A stretch of 64,000 nt of DNA from Melanocharis versteri (lineage: Eukaryota > Chordata > Aves > Passeriformes > Melanocharitidae). Shown here one piece after another: positions 24,501-35,793 of the stretch. The translations under genes were made by a program, and so were the position numbers. The stretch covers positions 1,241,427 to 1,305,426 of the forward strand of contig VZTG01004270.1 in assembly GCA_013397845.1 (NCBI GenBank), read 5' to 3'. The notes under the pieces were generated by a model, which made no database searches, was not told where the DNA came from, and saw only the letters and a list, made by a program, of their open reading frames with translations. Within the stretch, counting starts at the first letter, position 1. Every line of letters begins with the position of its first letter.

Positions 24501-27500
24501 CACATCAGATCAGGGCAGCAGGGCAGTTAATGTACTGGCTGGATGTTATGGCTGGTCAGTGAAGCGATCCGAGCTTCCTTCCACTGGCTCCCAACCCCTA
24601 AATGGAATAGCTGAGCTGTAAAAAACTGCCAGGGGCATAAACTGAAGTTCATTCTGTCAGCCTTCAATAGGACAAGGCTCTCCTTCCCACAAGGACCCGT
24701 CCATACCCTCAGCCCCAGCCCGGCTCCTGCTCCTCTGTGACCCCAGAGCTGCTCCCCTTCGACTGGAGAGCCCTCCAAGCCCCTGTGCTCTCCACAGGGA
24801 TGATTTCTTGGGAAACGTACAGCCCATCCCAGGAGCTGTTCACAGCTTTACAGCACCTTCCCCCGACCCTGTGCTCCCCCCATGCCTCAGTTTCCCTGGC
24901 TGCAGGCTCTCCCGGACCCTCCAGCCCAGCTCTCCTGGGGCTTTGGTCACATCTCCTCTCTCCCAAGGTCCCATGGCAGCTCTTAGCCTCTCCAAAAAGT
25001 CCTGCTCTGCTCCTGCCATGCCATGGCCTGCCCTGAGATCCTCACCTGGGTCTCCTGAGCAGCCTTGGGGGCTCAGCTGGATTTTTAACCCTGACATTTG
25101 GCAGCCTCTGCCCCAAACAGGTCCTGAGTGTGATCCATCCACGCCTGACCTGCCTCTTCCTCTGCCTTCATGTGTAGCCATGACTTGGTCTGGTCTCTGG
25201 AGCAATTTTTAATGCAGAGAGGCTTCTAATTAACAGGATTCTGAGGTTAATTAAGACAATCTCGTTTAGATCTCTCCATGAGTGCTCACAAGGGCAATAC
25301 TGCTTCCCTGGGCTCCTTGGGAGCCTCCGCTCACCTCACAAATCACACCCCAGGGGCTGTTGTGTCTCCGGGAAAGGCTCTGGGATGTCACCTTAAAGGC
25401 TGCCAGGTCCTGGAACACGTTTGTCCAAAGGTTCAAATGACCAGCACGGAACTCCAGACTCCACAGACAGCAGAGCCATGCTCCAGCCTTCCTGGGTCCT
25501 CCACCCCCTTCTTGGGCAAAGCTGCTGTCTCAATAGGTGACTCCAAAGGACAAACTCTTGTCTCTCATGTCAGACCAGCAACATGATGGACCCATCTTGT
25601 TTAAGAAAGGCCCATCCTCTGCATCCCCAATGCCTTCCCAAAGATCAGTCTGGATTAAGTTTAGAGTGATATGATAAGTAGTAATAATACTGCTGCCTTG
25701 CCCCTAATTATTTTCAATATAATTACGTACCCTCAAGAAACCTTTTAAGTAGCACACTCTCCTTAGTGCTCCGGTCCAAGGCATTCATTTGTCTCAGGAA
25801 AGAAATATTCTTGGGGCTGAATCTTTCATTAGTCTTTCCTGGAGAGACTCCTGCTGAAGTCAGCAGGGTCCCACTGGAGCATGTAGGGCCGTGCCTGCCT
25901 GGGCAGTGCCCACCACAGGAAGATTTTACGAGCCCCTTGGAATTTGGTTTCTTGGCAGCATAAAGCATTTGGCAGGGAAAAAAAGCCTGGAAGTCTGCTG
26001 GAAAGTATCAGTGAAAGGCTCTGAGTTTCACTGTCTTTTATCAGCTTCTTACACTTCCTTTTCTTGTGTTTTAATCCCACACAAGTGCTGCAGCTCTGGT
26101 GTGCGAAGGAAAAAGAGGGAAGACAGAGTCTGGGATCATACTGTGTGAGCAGGTGCAAATCAAAAATGTGTAACCTTCACATCATTGTGGTGCCCTCCCC
26201 ACCTGGAGATCAAAACTTGGAAGGAACAGCAAGGCCAGTGTGTTTGGAAGGGAGGAATTAAATGCATACATTGAATTATTTATACAATATATTTTCAGGT
26301 GGTCCACTGTTTTTCTGAGCAAATTGACTTTTCATTTGGAGTGTGCTCAGGCGAGATCTTGTCTTTGGCACCCACATGGAATTTCCCTTAAAAAAAGATG
26401 CCCTTGACTGGATTCTCCACTGTCCCAGTTATCTGCTGCCCTCCTGACCCACGGCTGGCAGCACATGCAGGGTCTGGGATTCCTGTGTATACCCACAGCT
26501 GTGGGATGGGATTCCCACACATCCCCATAGCCCCAGGACAGGATCCCAATCCGTGCCCACAGCCCAAATCTGTCCTGATGTGCCCCCACTTTCCACGTTC
26601 AAACCCATGGCATGCTCAAAGCAGGATTCAGTTTGTGGGTTTTCAGCAATTCATGATCTTTTAAAGATGGAAAACCTATATAAATGGATGCTTTCCTATG
26701 ATCCTGTTTTATTTACTTGCTGGCACAGTGGCTGTGAGTCCACTCAATTTTCACCCTGCAGAGACTTTTCTGTGCCTTATAGGGTGTACTGAGCACTCCC
26801 TGGATTTAGGGGTTATTCCTGGTGGATGAAGAATCTGTGTAAATCAACACCTGCTTGACCCCCAGACCAAGGAACAGGAACCACGGCATCCCCAGTCCGC
26901 ATCCCTGAAATCTTTTGGGGAAAGGGAGGATTCTAACTGGGAAGTGACAGCCCAGCCCATCCCTCTCTGGGCATTCCCACACACCTGCATTCCAGACTGT
27001 TCCTTCCGTGCACCAGTGTCTGAAAACCAGGGATGGCTTTCCAAGGAAATTTCCTCACTGAAATAGTTAATGAGGACTGATCCCATCCCCCAGCTCTCTC
27101 CCCCCAGCTCGCCACCCCTCTGAAAAAAAAATCAGAATAATAATTAAAAGATGCCTAGAAACGCTCTTGGAAGAGCATAAATTCTGAAGATGAAAGTAAA
27201 TGATTAAAATAATTAAATACTTCAAGTTGACAAGCAGAAGCAGAATCTTGCCAACGGACATTTGTCGGTAATTAGTTAATTAATCCTAACACAAATTATA
27301 AGCCATAACAAACCAGTCAGGCTGAACGCAGCCGGCTGTTCGGAATTAAACTTAGAAGAAGAGGGAGTGAGAGAAAGAAGAAAGAAAAGTTTGGAGGTTC
27401 TTGCAGATCTGAGGGAGGATGCTGTGCAGGAGCTGGTGTCCCCCTGGGAAGGGCAGCCAGGACAGGGGCAGGAGTGGGGGCAGAGCAGGGCTGGGTTCCC

Positions 27501-30500
27501 ACCTGGCAGGAGCACAGTGGGGCGGGATACATGGAATAGGCAGTACAGAGTGGGATTTGGGATTTGGACCCTCTTCCTGTGAGTAAATGCAGCACAAAGG
27601 CTTCCCAGCTCTGTTTCCCACTCTGCCACTGGTACCAGTGTGCACTTGAGAACATCCTTGCCATGGGAATGAGCTGGTCTGGGCAGGTCCACAGGACCTT
27701 CAGGCCCACAGGCAAGTGGTGACATTAATCCAGGGGTTTCTGGAAGATTTGCAGACCAGCATCTGTGAAGGGCTCAATCCTGGGGTGCTGGGAGGGCAGC
27801 TGCACACCAGCTGCCCATTAACACCCTGGAAAGTGTTTCTAGGACAGGCTGGAAAAGCAGGGTCAGTGCTTGGGAGCTGGGTCCTGCCAGGGAAACTCGT
27901 TGCAAATGACACCAGGACACGTGTGCGGTCAGCAGGGACCTGCCATGAGCCTGATGCCATCCAAATCGCTGGGAAGTTGGAGAAGACAGAGCCTTTGTGC
28001 AATGGGAAGAGGTTAATGAGCTGTGGGCTGGTTTCTCACCTCCAGTCACCTTGGCTCAGGTCCAATTTTCAGCCCTAGATTAAGTGAGGTTGGTGATCCA
28101 CAGGCACGACACGGTGACTGACAGCTCATCTGCGGCTGCACCGCTGTGTTCACACGTCCAGCCGGGGCTGGGGAGGCACTGAAGAGCCAGGCTTTGCCCT
28201 TCCTCCAGCACAAAAAAGCTCTGGAGCAGCCAGAGTCGGTGTTCTGACAAAGAGGACCTGCACATCCCCAGCACGGGGACACTGCTGGGTGACAGACTGG
28301 GCCAAATGACAGCTGGCAATGCAGCTTAAGTGAGAAATGGGACATACAGGTTGCAAATGGGCTTTTAGCAGCACGGAAAAGAAGGCACAAAATGTTTTGA
28401 AAGAATAAACAGATACCAGGGAAGTGTGACTATCCCACAGATCCCACATTGTCGGAGGAGTTGCCAGTGACTGATGTGCCACGTCTGGGCACGTATCATG
28501 TGAGGGGAAGTACGAACATGTGAGTACACATGACCATCTCCTGATGTGATTTACATGCAGAGGAGAAAGAGATTATTTACAAAACAATGCGAATTAACAC
28601 TGAAGAAACGCAAGGCCTGTCTCTTTTGGCCCAAACTCCCTGAGCTGCCCACACAGTGGGTTCCTGTTTTCCATCAAACCCATCCAGAGCTCTGCTGAAG
28701 AGAAAGTTTCATCCGCATGTGCGTGAGCATGTGTACGCGCGTGTTCTAAGTGTTTTGCATTATGTGAGCTCTGACCTTCAGAGGGGAACAGAAGGAATAT
28801 TTTCCCCCCTGAGGCTAGAGTTGTCAGTGAAATGTCTGTCTTCCTTAATAATTTCAATCCGGGTGACAGGGGACAGGGCATTTTGCTCTGAACGAACGTA
28901 CTGTAAAAACTGTCAGATAGAATTTGTCTCAAGAAGCAACATTTCCATCCATTCGGGGTCATAATTACAGGCATCTTATGACCTGTGGAGCAGCACATTT
29001 TTCTCAACTGAAAAAAAAGGAATCCTAAAATAGGTGGTTTGGTCTTCTGCAGAGCTTTGGATTGAACCTAAATGGAATCTAACAAACAACGGTGATCTGC
29101 AGCAGAATGCTTTCTTCGTGTTTGCTGGCTGCTTTTTTAAATCCAGAACAAACTGTGCACCGAAGTGACGTAGCAGAAAAGAGGGATAGAAATTGCCATT
29201 CACTGGGCTGGAGTAATGGCCTATTTCTCCTATATCCTGTCTCCTAACTGCCTGCCTCTCCGAATTTCCTCCACACTGACACTAGCCAGCGTCTTGTTAA
29301 TGAACTGAATAAGTAACTAAATGGGTGATTAACCAAATGAGCATGACGATAATTTGATTGCACTTTCCCCACTTTTAAAGCACAGGAAATAGTAAGAAAA
29401 GAAATAATTCAGTGACCTGCAGGAATTCAAACAGTACAGAGCTAGAGGAGCTGGGGGGAGCTTTGACTAGATGTGGCTGTCAATAAATCCCCCACAGCAC
29501 TGCAGAAATCTCTGGCTAAATATTTAGATTTCTTGATTTGTGCCTCTACACAGGAGAAAAAAAACCTATTCATTGATTTGAAGCAGCTTTTACTTTTATG
29601 GTTTGATTTTACAATTAGCGACAATCACGAAATGGATCGTCCTGCTGTGATGTGCAGTTATGAGCCACACACCAAAGCTGGACACCATTTTGGGGTCACC
29701 AGGCTGGGTTTGCGTAATGGAACCGGCAGTGCCTGCTGCTTCCCCACCTCACTGAGGCCTGAGTGACAAATCAGACTGGGAGAGGGAACCCAAAGTTACC
29801 ACAGGAAGATGCTCTGCACTGCTGGGGAGAGAGAAACGGGAAAAATGAGAAACAACATCCTGTCCTGGGCCATCCCAGCTGCTCACAGTGGATAATCCTC
29901 TTCCCCACCCCAAGCAGACAATGGTGACCATGGCAGAAGCACAAGGAAGGAGCATCCGGCTGAGGAGCAGGGCCTCAGCTGGACTCTGGAACATTCTCAC
30001 CTGCAAGATCAATCCTGCCAGAGACACAAACGTTAATCAGCTAATGGCAGGGCAGGCTACAATCCATTTTCACCTGCACACTCCGATGGACGCCCCGTTC
30101 TTGCCATCACAGGTGGAGGGGAAACACTCTGCAGTGGGCCTGGGAGTGAGGAGCAGTACAGCTCTGGGAGGCAGAGGGATGCCTGTAGGATTCATGGTAC
30201 CAGGCACTGACATTCCCCGACACGTTTGCCAAGAATGAGGACCTTTGGGAGGAGTTTTGCTGGTGGTGGGCAAGGAGGACAGTCCCTCCACGCTGATGTC
30301 AGCCTGGGAAATGTCTGGAGGGGAATGGGGCACCCCAAGGTCAGAACAATCCATTGGCAATGCTGCTGTGCCCCTGAAAGCAAGAACTGAAGGGGGATGC
30401 TGACAGCCTGCTCTGCATGCCAGGAGAGCCAGGCTCAGGATTTAAATCCCACTGACAAACTCCTCCATCCAGGTAGTGTCTAACACTGTCAAAACAAACA

Positions 30501-32402
30501 CGTGAAACAGATTCTGTAGCTTTGCTCACAAAATCTTCAGCAAGAGCTGCTCTCCAGGGACTCTGAGGCATTGTGGTGGGAAGGACAGAGCCAGACTCGG
30601 CACCAGGGTTGCCACAGCCTGGGCATGGGAGGAATAAGGCAAGGCTCGTCCCTGCCCATCCCTGAGGGGAATCTGTTAAAAGACACCATGTTTAGGCCCA
30701 TAGAAAGTCAGTTCCAGGAGCTCTGTGGAGCCCAGACAGGGAGATTAGGAGCAAAGCCCCGTGTAAGCCTTGCAGGGTTCATTTTGAGGTTGGTGATCCG
30801 AACCACACGCTCCGGCAGCCGGAGAGAAGCTCAGTGAATCAAGACATTTCTATTCCCATCCACTCCGTTACCCTGCCCTGTGATCTCCTAAATCACTTCT
30901 CCTCTCTGCACCTTCATTTCCTGCAGCTGAAACAGCAAGAACGTGAGGATTCTTTTCTTCTTTGGCAAGCAGGAGCTCCTGCAGGAAACTTCATCCAGGC
31001 ATTCCAGTAACTGTAACATCATCTTTACTAATATCATATTGAGAGACAACAAAGGACAAAAGCTGGTGCAAGCACTGCTCCAACGATCGCTGGAACAACA
31101 AATCCCTCCCATCCCACCATCCTGGGTCACACCACAGCCCCACACTGGTTGTATGAGATGGGGACTGAGCAGAAAGCTGAGCCCAGATCCCTCACGACAG
31201 CGTCTCCCAGCCCAAGGCAGCAGCATGCACCCAGGAGGGTTTAGCATAGTCCTTCTGGACGGAGAACGGGATATTTGGGTCATCAGAGTGGGAGACAGAG
31301 GCATAAGATGCAGAGTATTCCTCCTCCTCTTCCACATTTAGGGCGCTGTGTTCCCTGTAAGAGGTGTTCTCCTGCTCTCACAGGTATGAGAGAGAGGAAT
31401 GCCAGTAGCCAGGCTGCTCACAGCTTCTGCTTTTGGAATATCCCCATGGAGATTGTGGAGCAAACAACACATAAATACACATAACTGCAGAGTTTGTCTA
31501 GAAAATAAAACAGGCAAAGGCACATTCAATTTTAAGACAGGCTGCAGCCTGGACAATTTCCCTTTAATGGTGGAAAATATTTCCTGATTTCTGCTGGCAG
31601 AGCTGTCCTGCTAATGACATGGACCTGTGCGAGGAGCACCTTCACCCAGAATGAGGTAGGTGTGCACTGGGTGCACGTGTGCTTCTAAACAGGGAAATCC
31701 AATCTGTCACAAAAATTCAATAACTTTCACACTTAACTGTACTCCAGGGCCCCAAAAAAATAAACCGGGATGGTAGTTGTGGGCTTTTCATTAACCTTCT
31801 CCTAAAAAGGTCTCAAAAAAATAACAGAGTGAGAAGAGCTGGTTGTATGTGTGGAGATCTACAGGGGAAAAATGCAAAACTTGAGGCCGCATCCACACAG
31901 AAAATACTTCAGTAGAAGAAAACACCCTCGTTTGATTTACACACGCAGCACTCAATTGAACAAGTGTAGCTACAGGCCATTGGAAAACAGTCAAAATGGT
32001 GAATTTGCTGCTTGCACACATTTATACTGTTTCCTGGAGACAATCTGCTGTTGCTTTTTGGCATGTTTAGTATTTTTTAAACCACACAAAGGCTATGTCT
32101 GGTTGTCCCAATGACTGGGTGTTTGCCATATGCTGGAGCATCCTGAGTTTTCACTCCTGGGGCTGCCTCAAACCCACAGATTTTGGATGCTTTGGTGGCT
32201 CCTCTCCTCAGCACGGGGCTGGATTTGTGGAGCTGCGCTCAGAGAACACGTTAATCATAGAATCATTGAATCGTGGTGTGGCTCAGGCAGGAGCATAAAA
32301 CAAGGGCCAGTTGGAGTCACCTCAGCGAGACAATGTCCAGGCAATTAGTTTGTTTTTTCTTTTTTTCTCTTGTATTAATTATCCACATTACAGGCACATC
32401 TG

Positions 32403-32556
32403 GAAGCCTCTGGGTGGAAGTGTCCAAGACCAGGTTGGAAGAGGCTTGGAGCAACCTGGTCATGGGGAAGGTGTCTCTGCCCATGGCAGGCGGTGGGACT
32501 GGGTGATCCTGAAGATCTCTTCCAGCCCAAACCGCTCCAGGATTTCTGTGCAAGGC
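32403..32556 (+). repeat. CR1 LINE 3'-end fragment
   Basis: Sense-orientation CR1 tail. It has 'gtgtccaagaccaggttgga', 'ggagcaacctggtcatggg', 'tctctgcccatggcaggcgg', then 'tgatcctgaagatctcttcc' and a short terminal block. The order and spacing match the avian CR1 3' end. Confidence 0.85.
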
Positions 32557-32759
32557 ACATTTTCGCCCTGGGAAACTTAAGTAGATTGAGACTGGGGGGG
32601 AAACAAGGAGAAAAGGAGGCCCAGGCAGGATCTTCTGGCTCACCATAGTCCCTGACAGGAGGATGGATCAGGTGGGGCCATCTCTCCTACTATGAGAAGA
32701 GTGAGCTCATTGAGGGGCAAAAGGAAATGGCCCCAAGCTGAGACAAGGGAGATTCACAT

Positions 32760-33055
32760 CAGATATTGAAGAAGATTTTCACTGTTTGCATGGCCAGACA
32801 TTGGAAGGGGCTGCCCGGGGAGGTGGTGGAGTCACTGTCCGTGGAGGTGTCCAAGAGGAGTTGGGTGATGTGGTTCCAGCGGCAGGGCTGGCTAATGGAC
32901 TGAATGATCTTAAATCCAACCTTGATGATTCCGTGAAAATCTTACGCAGACACAGCACATGGGGACATGGTTTAGTGGAGGGCACGGGGATGGCGCTGAG
33001 CTGAAGGTAACCTCCCAGGTCTTTTCCAACCTCAGTGCCTCATTCAGTCACCCTG
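32760..33055 (+). repeat. CR1 LINE 3'-end fragment
   Basis: A second sense CR1 copy of a different subfamily. It has 'acattggaaggggctgcccg', 'gaggtggtggagtcactgtc', a TGGACTGAATGATC-like segment and 'aggtcttttccaacctcagt' at the 3' end. It stops shortly before the minisatellite at 33077. Confidence 0.85.
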
Positions 33056-33076
33056 TGCCTCTGGGACCTTTCCCAT

Positions 33077-33636
33077 CTTTAACCATCCATGACTCCAAAG
33101 GGATGGAACTCGACCCCCTCAGATTCCTGTCTCCCTCCTCGTCCTTTTCCCCCATTAACCATCCCGCGATTCCAAAGGGATGGAACTCGACCCCCTCAGA
33201 TTCCTGTCTCCCTCCTCGTCCTTTTCCCCCATTAACCATCCCGCGATTCCAAAGGGATGGAACTCGACCCCCTCAGATTCCTGTCTCCCTCCTCGTCCTT
33301 TTCCCCCATTAACCATCCCGCGATTCCAAAGGGATGGAACTCGACCCCCTCAGATTCCTGTCTCCCTCCTCGTCCTTTTCCCCCATTAACCATCCCGCGA
33401 TTCCAAAGGGATGGAACTCGACCCCCTCAGATTCCTGTCTCCCTCCTCGTCCTTTTCCCCCATTAACCATCCCGCGATTCCAAAGGGATGGAACTCGACC
33501 CCCTCAGATTCCTGTCTCCCTCCTCGTCCTTTTCCCCCATTAACCATCCCGCGATTCCAAAGGGATGGAACTCGACCCCCTCAGATTCCTGTCTCCCTCC
33601 TCGTCCTTTTCCCCCATTAACCATCCCGCGATTCCA
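33077..33636 (+). repeat. 77-bp minisatellite, seven copies plus a partial one
   Basis: A tandem repeat with a 77-base unit. The word ATGGAACTCGACCCC recurs at 33103, 33180, 33257, 33334, 33411, 33488 and 33565, exactly 77 apart. All copies after the first look identical; the first differs at a few bases on its left side (CCATGACTCC instead of CCCGCGATTCC). The array is cut off in an eighth unit by the N at 33637, so its true length is unknown. Because 77 is not a multiple of three, overlapping 69-residue frames appear in successive copies; they are artefacts and not genes. There are no unique spacers, so it is not a CRISPR array. Confidence 0.97.
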
Positions 33637-33637
33637 N
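33637..33637. other. Assembly gap (single N) at the end of the minisatellite
   Basis: A single N stands where the seventh full 77-bp repeat passes into a broken eighth copy. It marks a sequence gap of unknown size. It is one of two places where PSMB2 exon 1 may be missing. Confidence 0.9.
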
Positions 33638-33818
33638 GGGGAGGAGGTTTCTCGGTTTAAGCGCTGCCGGGCCTTTCAGGGGAGGTGTAGTCGCTGTACG
33701 AAGTGCCGGGCGACTTCTGGAGCGCGGAGCCAAAGCGGGGCTTAAATCGCCGCTTGCTCCGGGTAAAGGCCTCAGTCCTCACCGAGTATGACCGCTCTGT
33801 GTTGGGTTGTCGGCTTAN
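33638..33818 (+). repeat. GC-rich segment, copy A of a near-duplicate bounded by two gaps
   Basis: This 181-base piece lies exactly between the Ns at 33637 and 33819. It is nearly the same as 33881-34061, differing at a handful of positions (for example AAGCGCTG versus AACCGCTG, CTGTACG versus CTGTAGG, GCGACTTC versus GCGGCCTC). A fragment with gaps at both ends and a near-copy alongside is what an assembler produces from a second haplotype or an unresolved tandem duplication. Confidence 0.9.
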
Positions 33819-33819
33819 C
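33819..33819. other. Assembly gap (single N) inside the CpG-rich region
   Basis: A single N between the two near-identical GC-rich segments. GC-rich first exons are often lost from bird assemblies, so this is a likely site for the missing PSMB2 exon 1. Confidence 0.9.
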
Positions 33820-33880
33820 GCGGTGTGCGCGGTTGGGGTGCTGCGGGCCCGCCGCTGGGGCTGAGGGGAGGCTGTTCGCA

Positions 33881-34061
33881 GGGGAGGGGGTTTCTCGGTT
33901 TAACCGCTGCCGGGCCTTTCAGCGGAGGTGTAGTCGCTGTAGGAAGTGCCGGGCGGCCTCTGGAGCGCGGAGCCAAAGCGGGGCTTAAATCGCCGCTTGC
34001 TCCGGGTAAAGGCCTCACTCCTCACCGAGTATGACCGCTCTGTGTTGGGTTGTCGGCTTAA
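33881..34061 (+). repeat. GC-rich segment, copy B of the near-duplicate
   Basis: This is the partner of 33638-33818, continuous with the downstream PSMB2 intron sequence. Because it joins unique DNA on its right, it is more likely to be the correctly placed copy. Confidence 0.9.
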
Positions 34062-34074
34062 TTTACCTGTTCAG

Positions 34075-35670
34075 GTGAGCGTTGGCTTGTGACTCAAAAC
34101 CTCGCTCTGCACCGCAACGTAAAAGTGTTAAAAAAGCTCACAGGGATAACGATGTGTGACAGGAGGTGCTCGCTTGTGCCTGATTCACTGGTAGAATGCA
34201 ATTCATGGGAAAAAAGGGATTATGGGAAGTAAAAGCATCAGTGAAATTCCTAGCACAGGGCGCAGGAGCCAGACTGAAACATGGCTTTGGTTTCTTCGTG
34301 TGGTAATACATCTGAGGCATCACCGAGTCTCTGGAATTCTCTAAAATCAATTTTTCTTCCTGCTGTTGCAATGACCTAGTCTGAAGCTTGTTCTATTCTA
34401 AAGACTGTGTTTTAAAAGCTCTTTTTAAAAAAATTGTAGAATAGAGGATTGGTAAGTCCATGCAAATGAGTATAAATAAATCCATATAAAAATGTTACAG
34501 CACTGCTTTTACCTCCAATGTTTCACCTCAAGTCTGTGATAGCCAATTGGAGCNTGCCTGTGGAATGGGATGAGCTTTAAGGTCCCTTCCAACCCAGACC
34601 AGTCTGGGATTGTAGGGGCTGGACAGTGGCTGTGGCTTTCCCTGAGCTCCAGCAGCAGTTCCTGTGCTGTGATAACTTTTGGCATCGTTTTAGAGGATTG
34701 TGACACTTGGTGCCTGTCTTGCAGCAGAGATTGTCAGCACCATTTAGTGAGCTGGAGGGGAAGCTCAGAGGTGGAGGCTTGGTGTTTGTCCATGCCCTCA
34801 ATGGAGAGAAGGGATTTTGCCTTCACTCCAACACCTGCTCAGTGTCTGTCTGGGATTTCCAAGTGCCAGATACCTGCTCTGGTGAGAGGAGACTCTGTGA
34901 GCACGGGATTGTCTTCAGCGCTGTCATTACAACAGCTTTGATCCCCTTGAACACACACAAACTTAAAACTGTTCTAAACTGCAGTTACGACTAAGAAAGT
35001 GGATTACTGTTCCTTAATTTCCTGTTTATAAGTGGGCTTCTTTACAATTTGTAATCGTTACTTTAATTTTCATTCTTTTTGGTTGTTTGGTTTGGTTTTT
35101 TTCACAAAAAATGACAAGCAAAAGGAATGTTTCTGGAAAAGCCTCGTTCATGTAAGCTTCTGATTTTTTGAGACTGCTGGATATGAGGAAAAGGGGTTCA
35201 TTTGACATGGAATTCATTGCTGGATTTCCTAAGATTGCTGTTGCTCGAAGTGTTGATATTTCAGCTTTATATTAAATTATTTGCTTCTGTTGCAGAATAT
35301 TTGAATATAGTTAAGTAGTCACTGAGCAAAATTCTTATTCCTGATCCCGGGAAGCAAAACCTTGTGCTTTGAACACAATATTCAGTGTGAAGCTTTATTC
35401 TTTCCTGCTTTGTTTCTATATATTTCTGGAATGCTTCCCTTCCTGAAGGGCATTGTTTCTCTTTAACAACTCTTGTGTTCTGTGTCACCAGCTGTGAGGC
35501 ACTAAATGTCAGTGTTTGCTCAGAAAGGCTTTTTACTGGTGCTCCAGGTCATGATGCAGTTATCCAAATCTCTTTCTTACTTCTGTACGGTCCTGATGCG
35601 TCAGGATATTGGCAAAATAATTTATTCTTCCTCATGACTCTGGTTCTCAATGTTATTTTTCTTTGCCTAG
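34075..35670 (+). other. PSMB2: PSMB2 intron 1 (visible part)
   Basis: Noncoding sequence between the presumed first exon region and the exon 2 acceptor. It contains a CR1 tail interrupted by an N at 34554 and otherwise AT-rich unique DNA. I found no sequence able to encode the missing N-terminus. Confidence 0.6.
34555..34615 (+). repeat. CR1 LINE 3'-tail fragment beside an N
   Basis: It contains 'gatgagctttaaggtccctt' followed by a CCAACCCAGACCAGTCTGGGATTGTAG tail-like stretch in sense orientation. The N at 34554 directly precedes it, so the gap probably arose in this repeat. Confidence 0.7.
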
Positions 35671-35793
35671 ATCATGACAAAATGTTTAAGATGAGTGAAA
35701 AGATCTTACTGCTGTGTGTGGGGGAGCCTGGAGACACAGTGCAGTTTGCAGAATACATCCAGAAAAATGTTCAGCTCTACAAAATGAGAAATG
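35671..35793 (+). CDS. PSMB2: PSMB2 coding exon 2
   Basis: The acceptor CTTTGCCTAG ends at 35670 and the donor GTGAGT starts at 35794. The exon completes a split Asp codon (residue 31) and runs through the first base of Gly72. The encoded KMSEKILLLCVGE and AEYIQKNVQLYKMRN match the family. Confidence 0.96.

Larger units (their letters stand above)
13019..32400. other. Intergenic DNA without a recognised gene
   Basis: About 19 kb of unique sequence between C1orf216 and PSMB2. No frame shows a known domain with splice signals. AT-rich blocks embedded in GC-rich sequence occur at about 14150-14640, 15935-16400, 19130-19430, 20730-20960, 24190-24500, 27120-27310 and 29280-29650. They are candidate regulatory elements. 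Simple repeats lie at 16139-16151 and 23232-23252. The last part holds a degenerate CR1 tail near 32255. Confidence 0.6.
33638..34074 (+). promoter_or_regulatory. CpG-rich region, probable PSMB2 promoter/5' region
   Basis: The GC- and CpG-rich sequence on both sides of the N at 33819 is the only island-like region upstream of PSMB2 exon 2. I infer that it is the PSMB2 promoter region. The expected first coding exon (about 30 residues beginning at the start methionine) is not present in the printed bases. The right edge ends with an excellent splice donor, CAG before GTGAGC, at 34074/34075. Confidence 0.5.

Noticed and set aside
32255..32277. ATCATAGAATCATTGAATC word as a separate antisense CR1
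   Set aside because: Only a tail-like word remains and the following bases do not continue the element, so it is too short to call.
33094..33636. Possible CRISPR array
   Set aside because: The whole 77-base unit is repeated without variable spacers, and the DNA is from an animal.
33180..33745. Series of 69- to 85-residue identical open frames
   Set aside because: They are the 77-bp minisatellite read in shifting frames; there is no start context, domain or splice structure.
33788..34034. Open frames across the N at 33819 as a possible PSMB2 exon 1
   Set aside because: The translation does not resemble the PSMB2 N-terminus and includes an unknown base.
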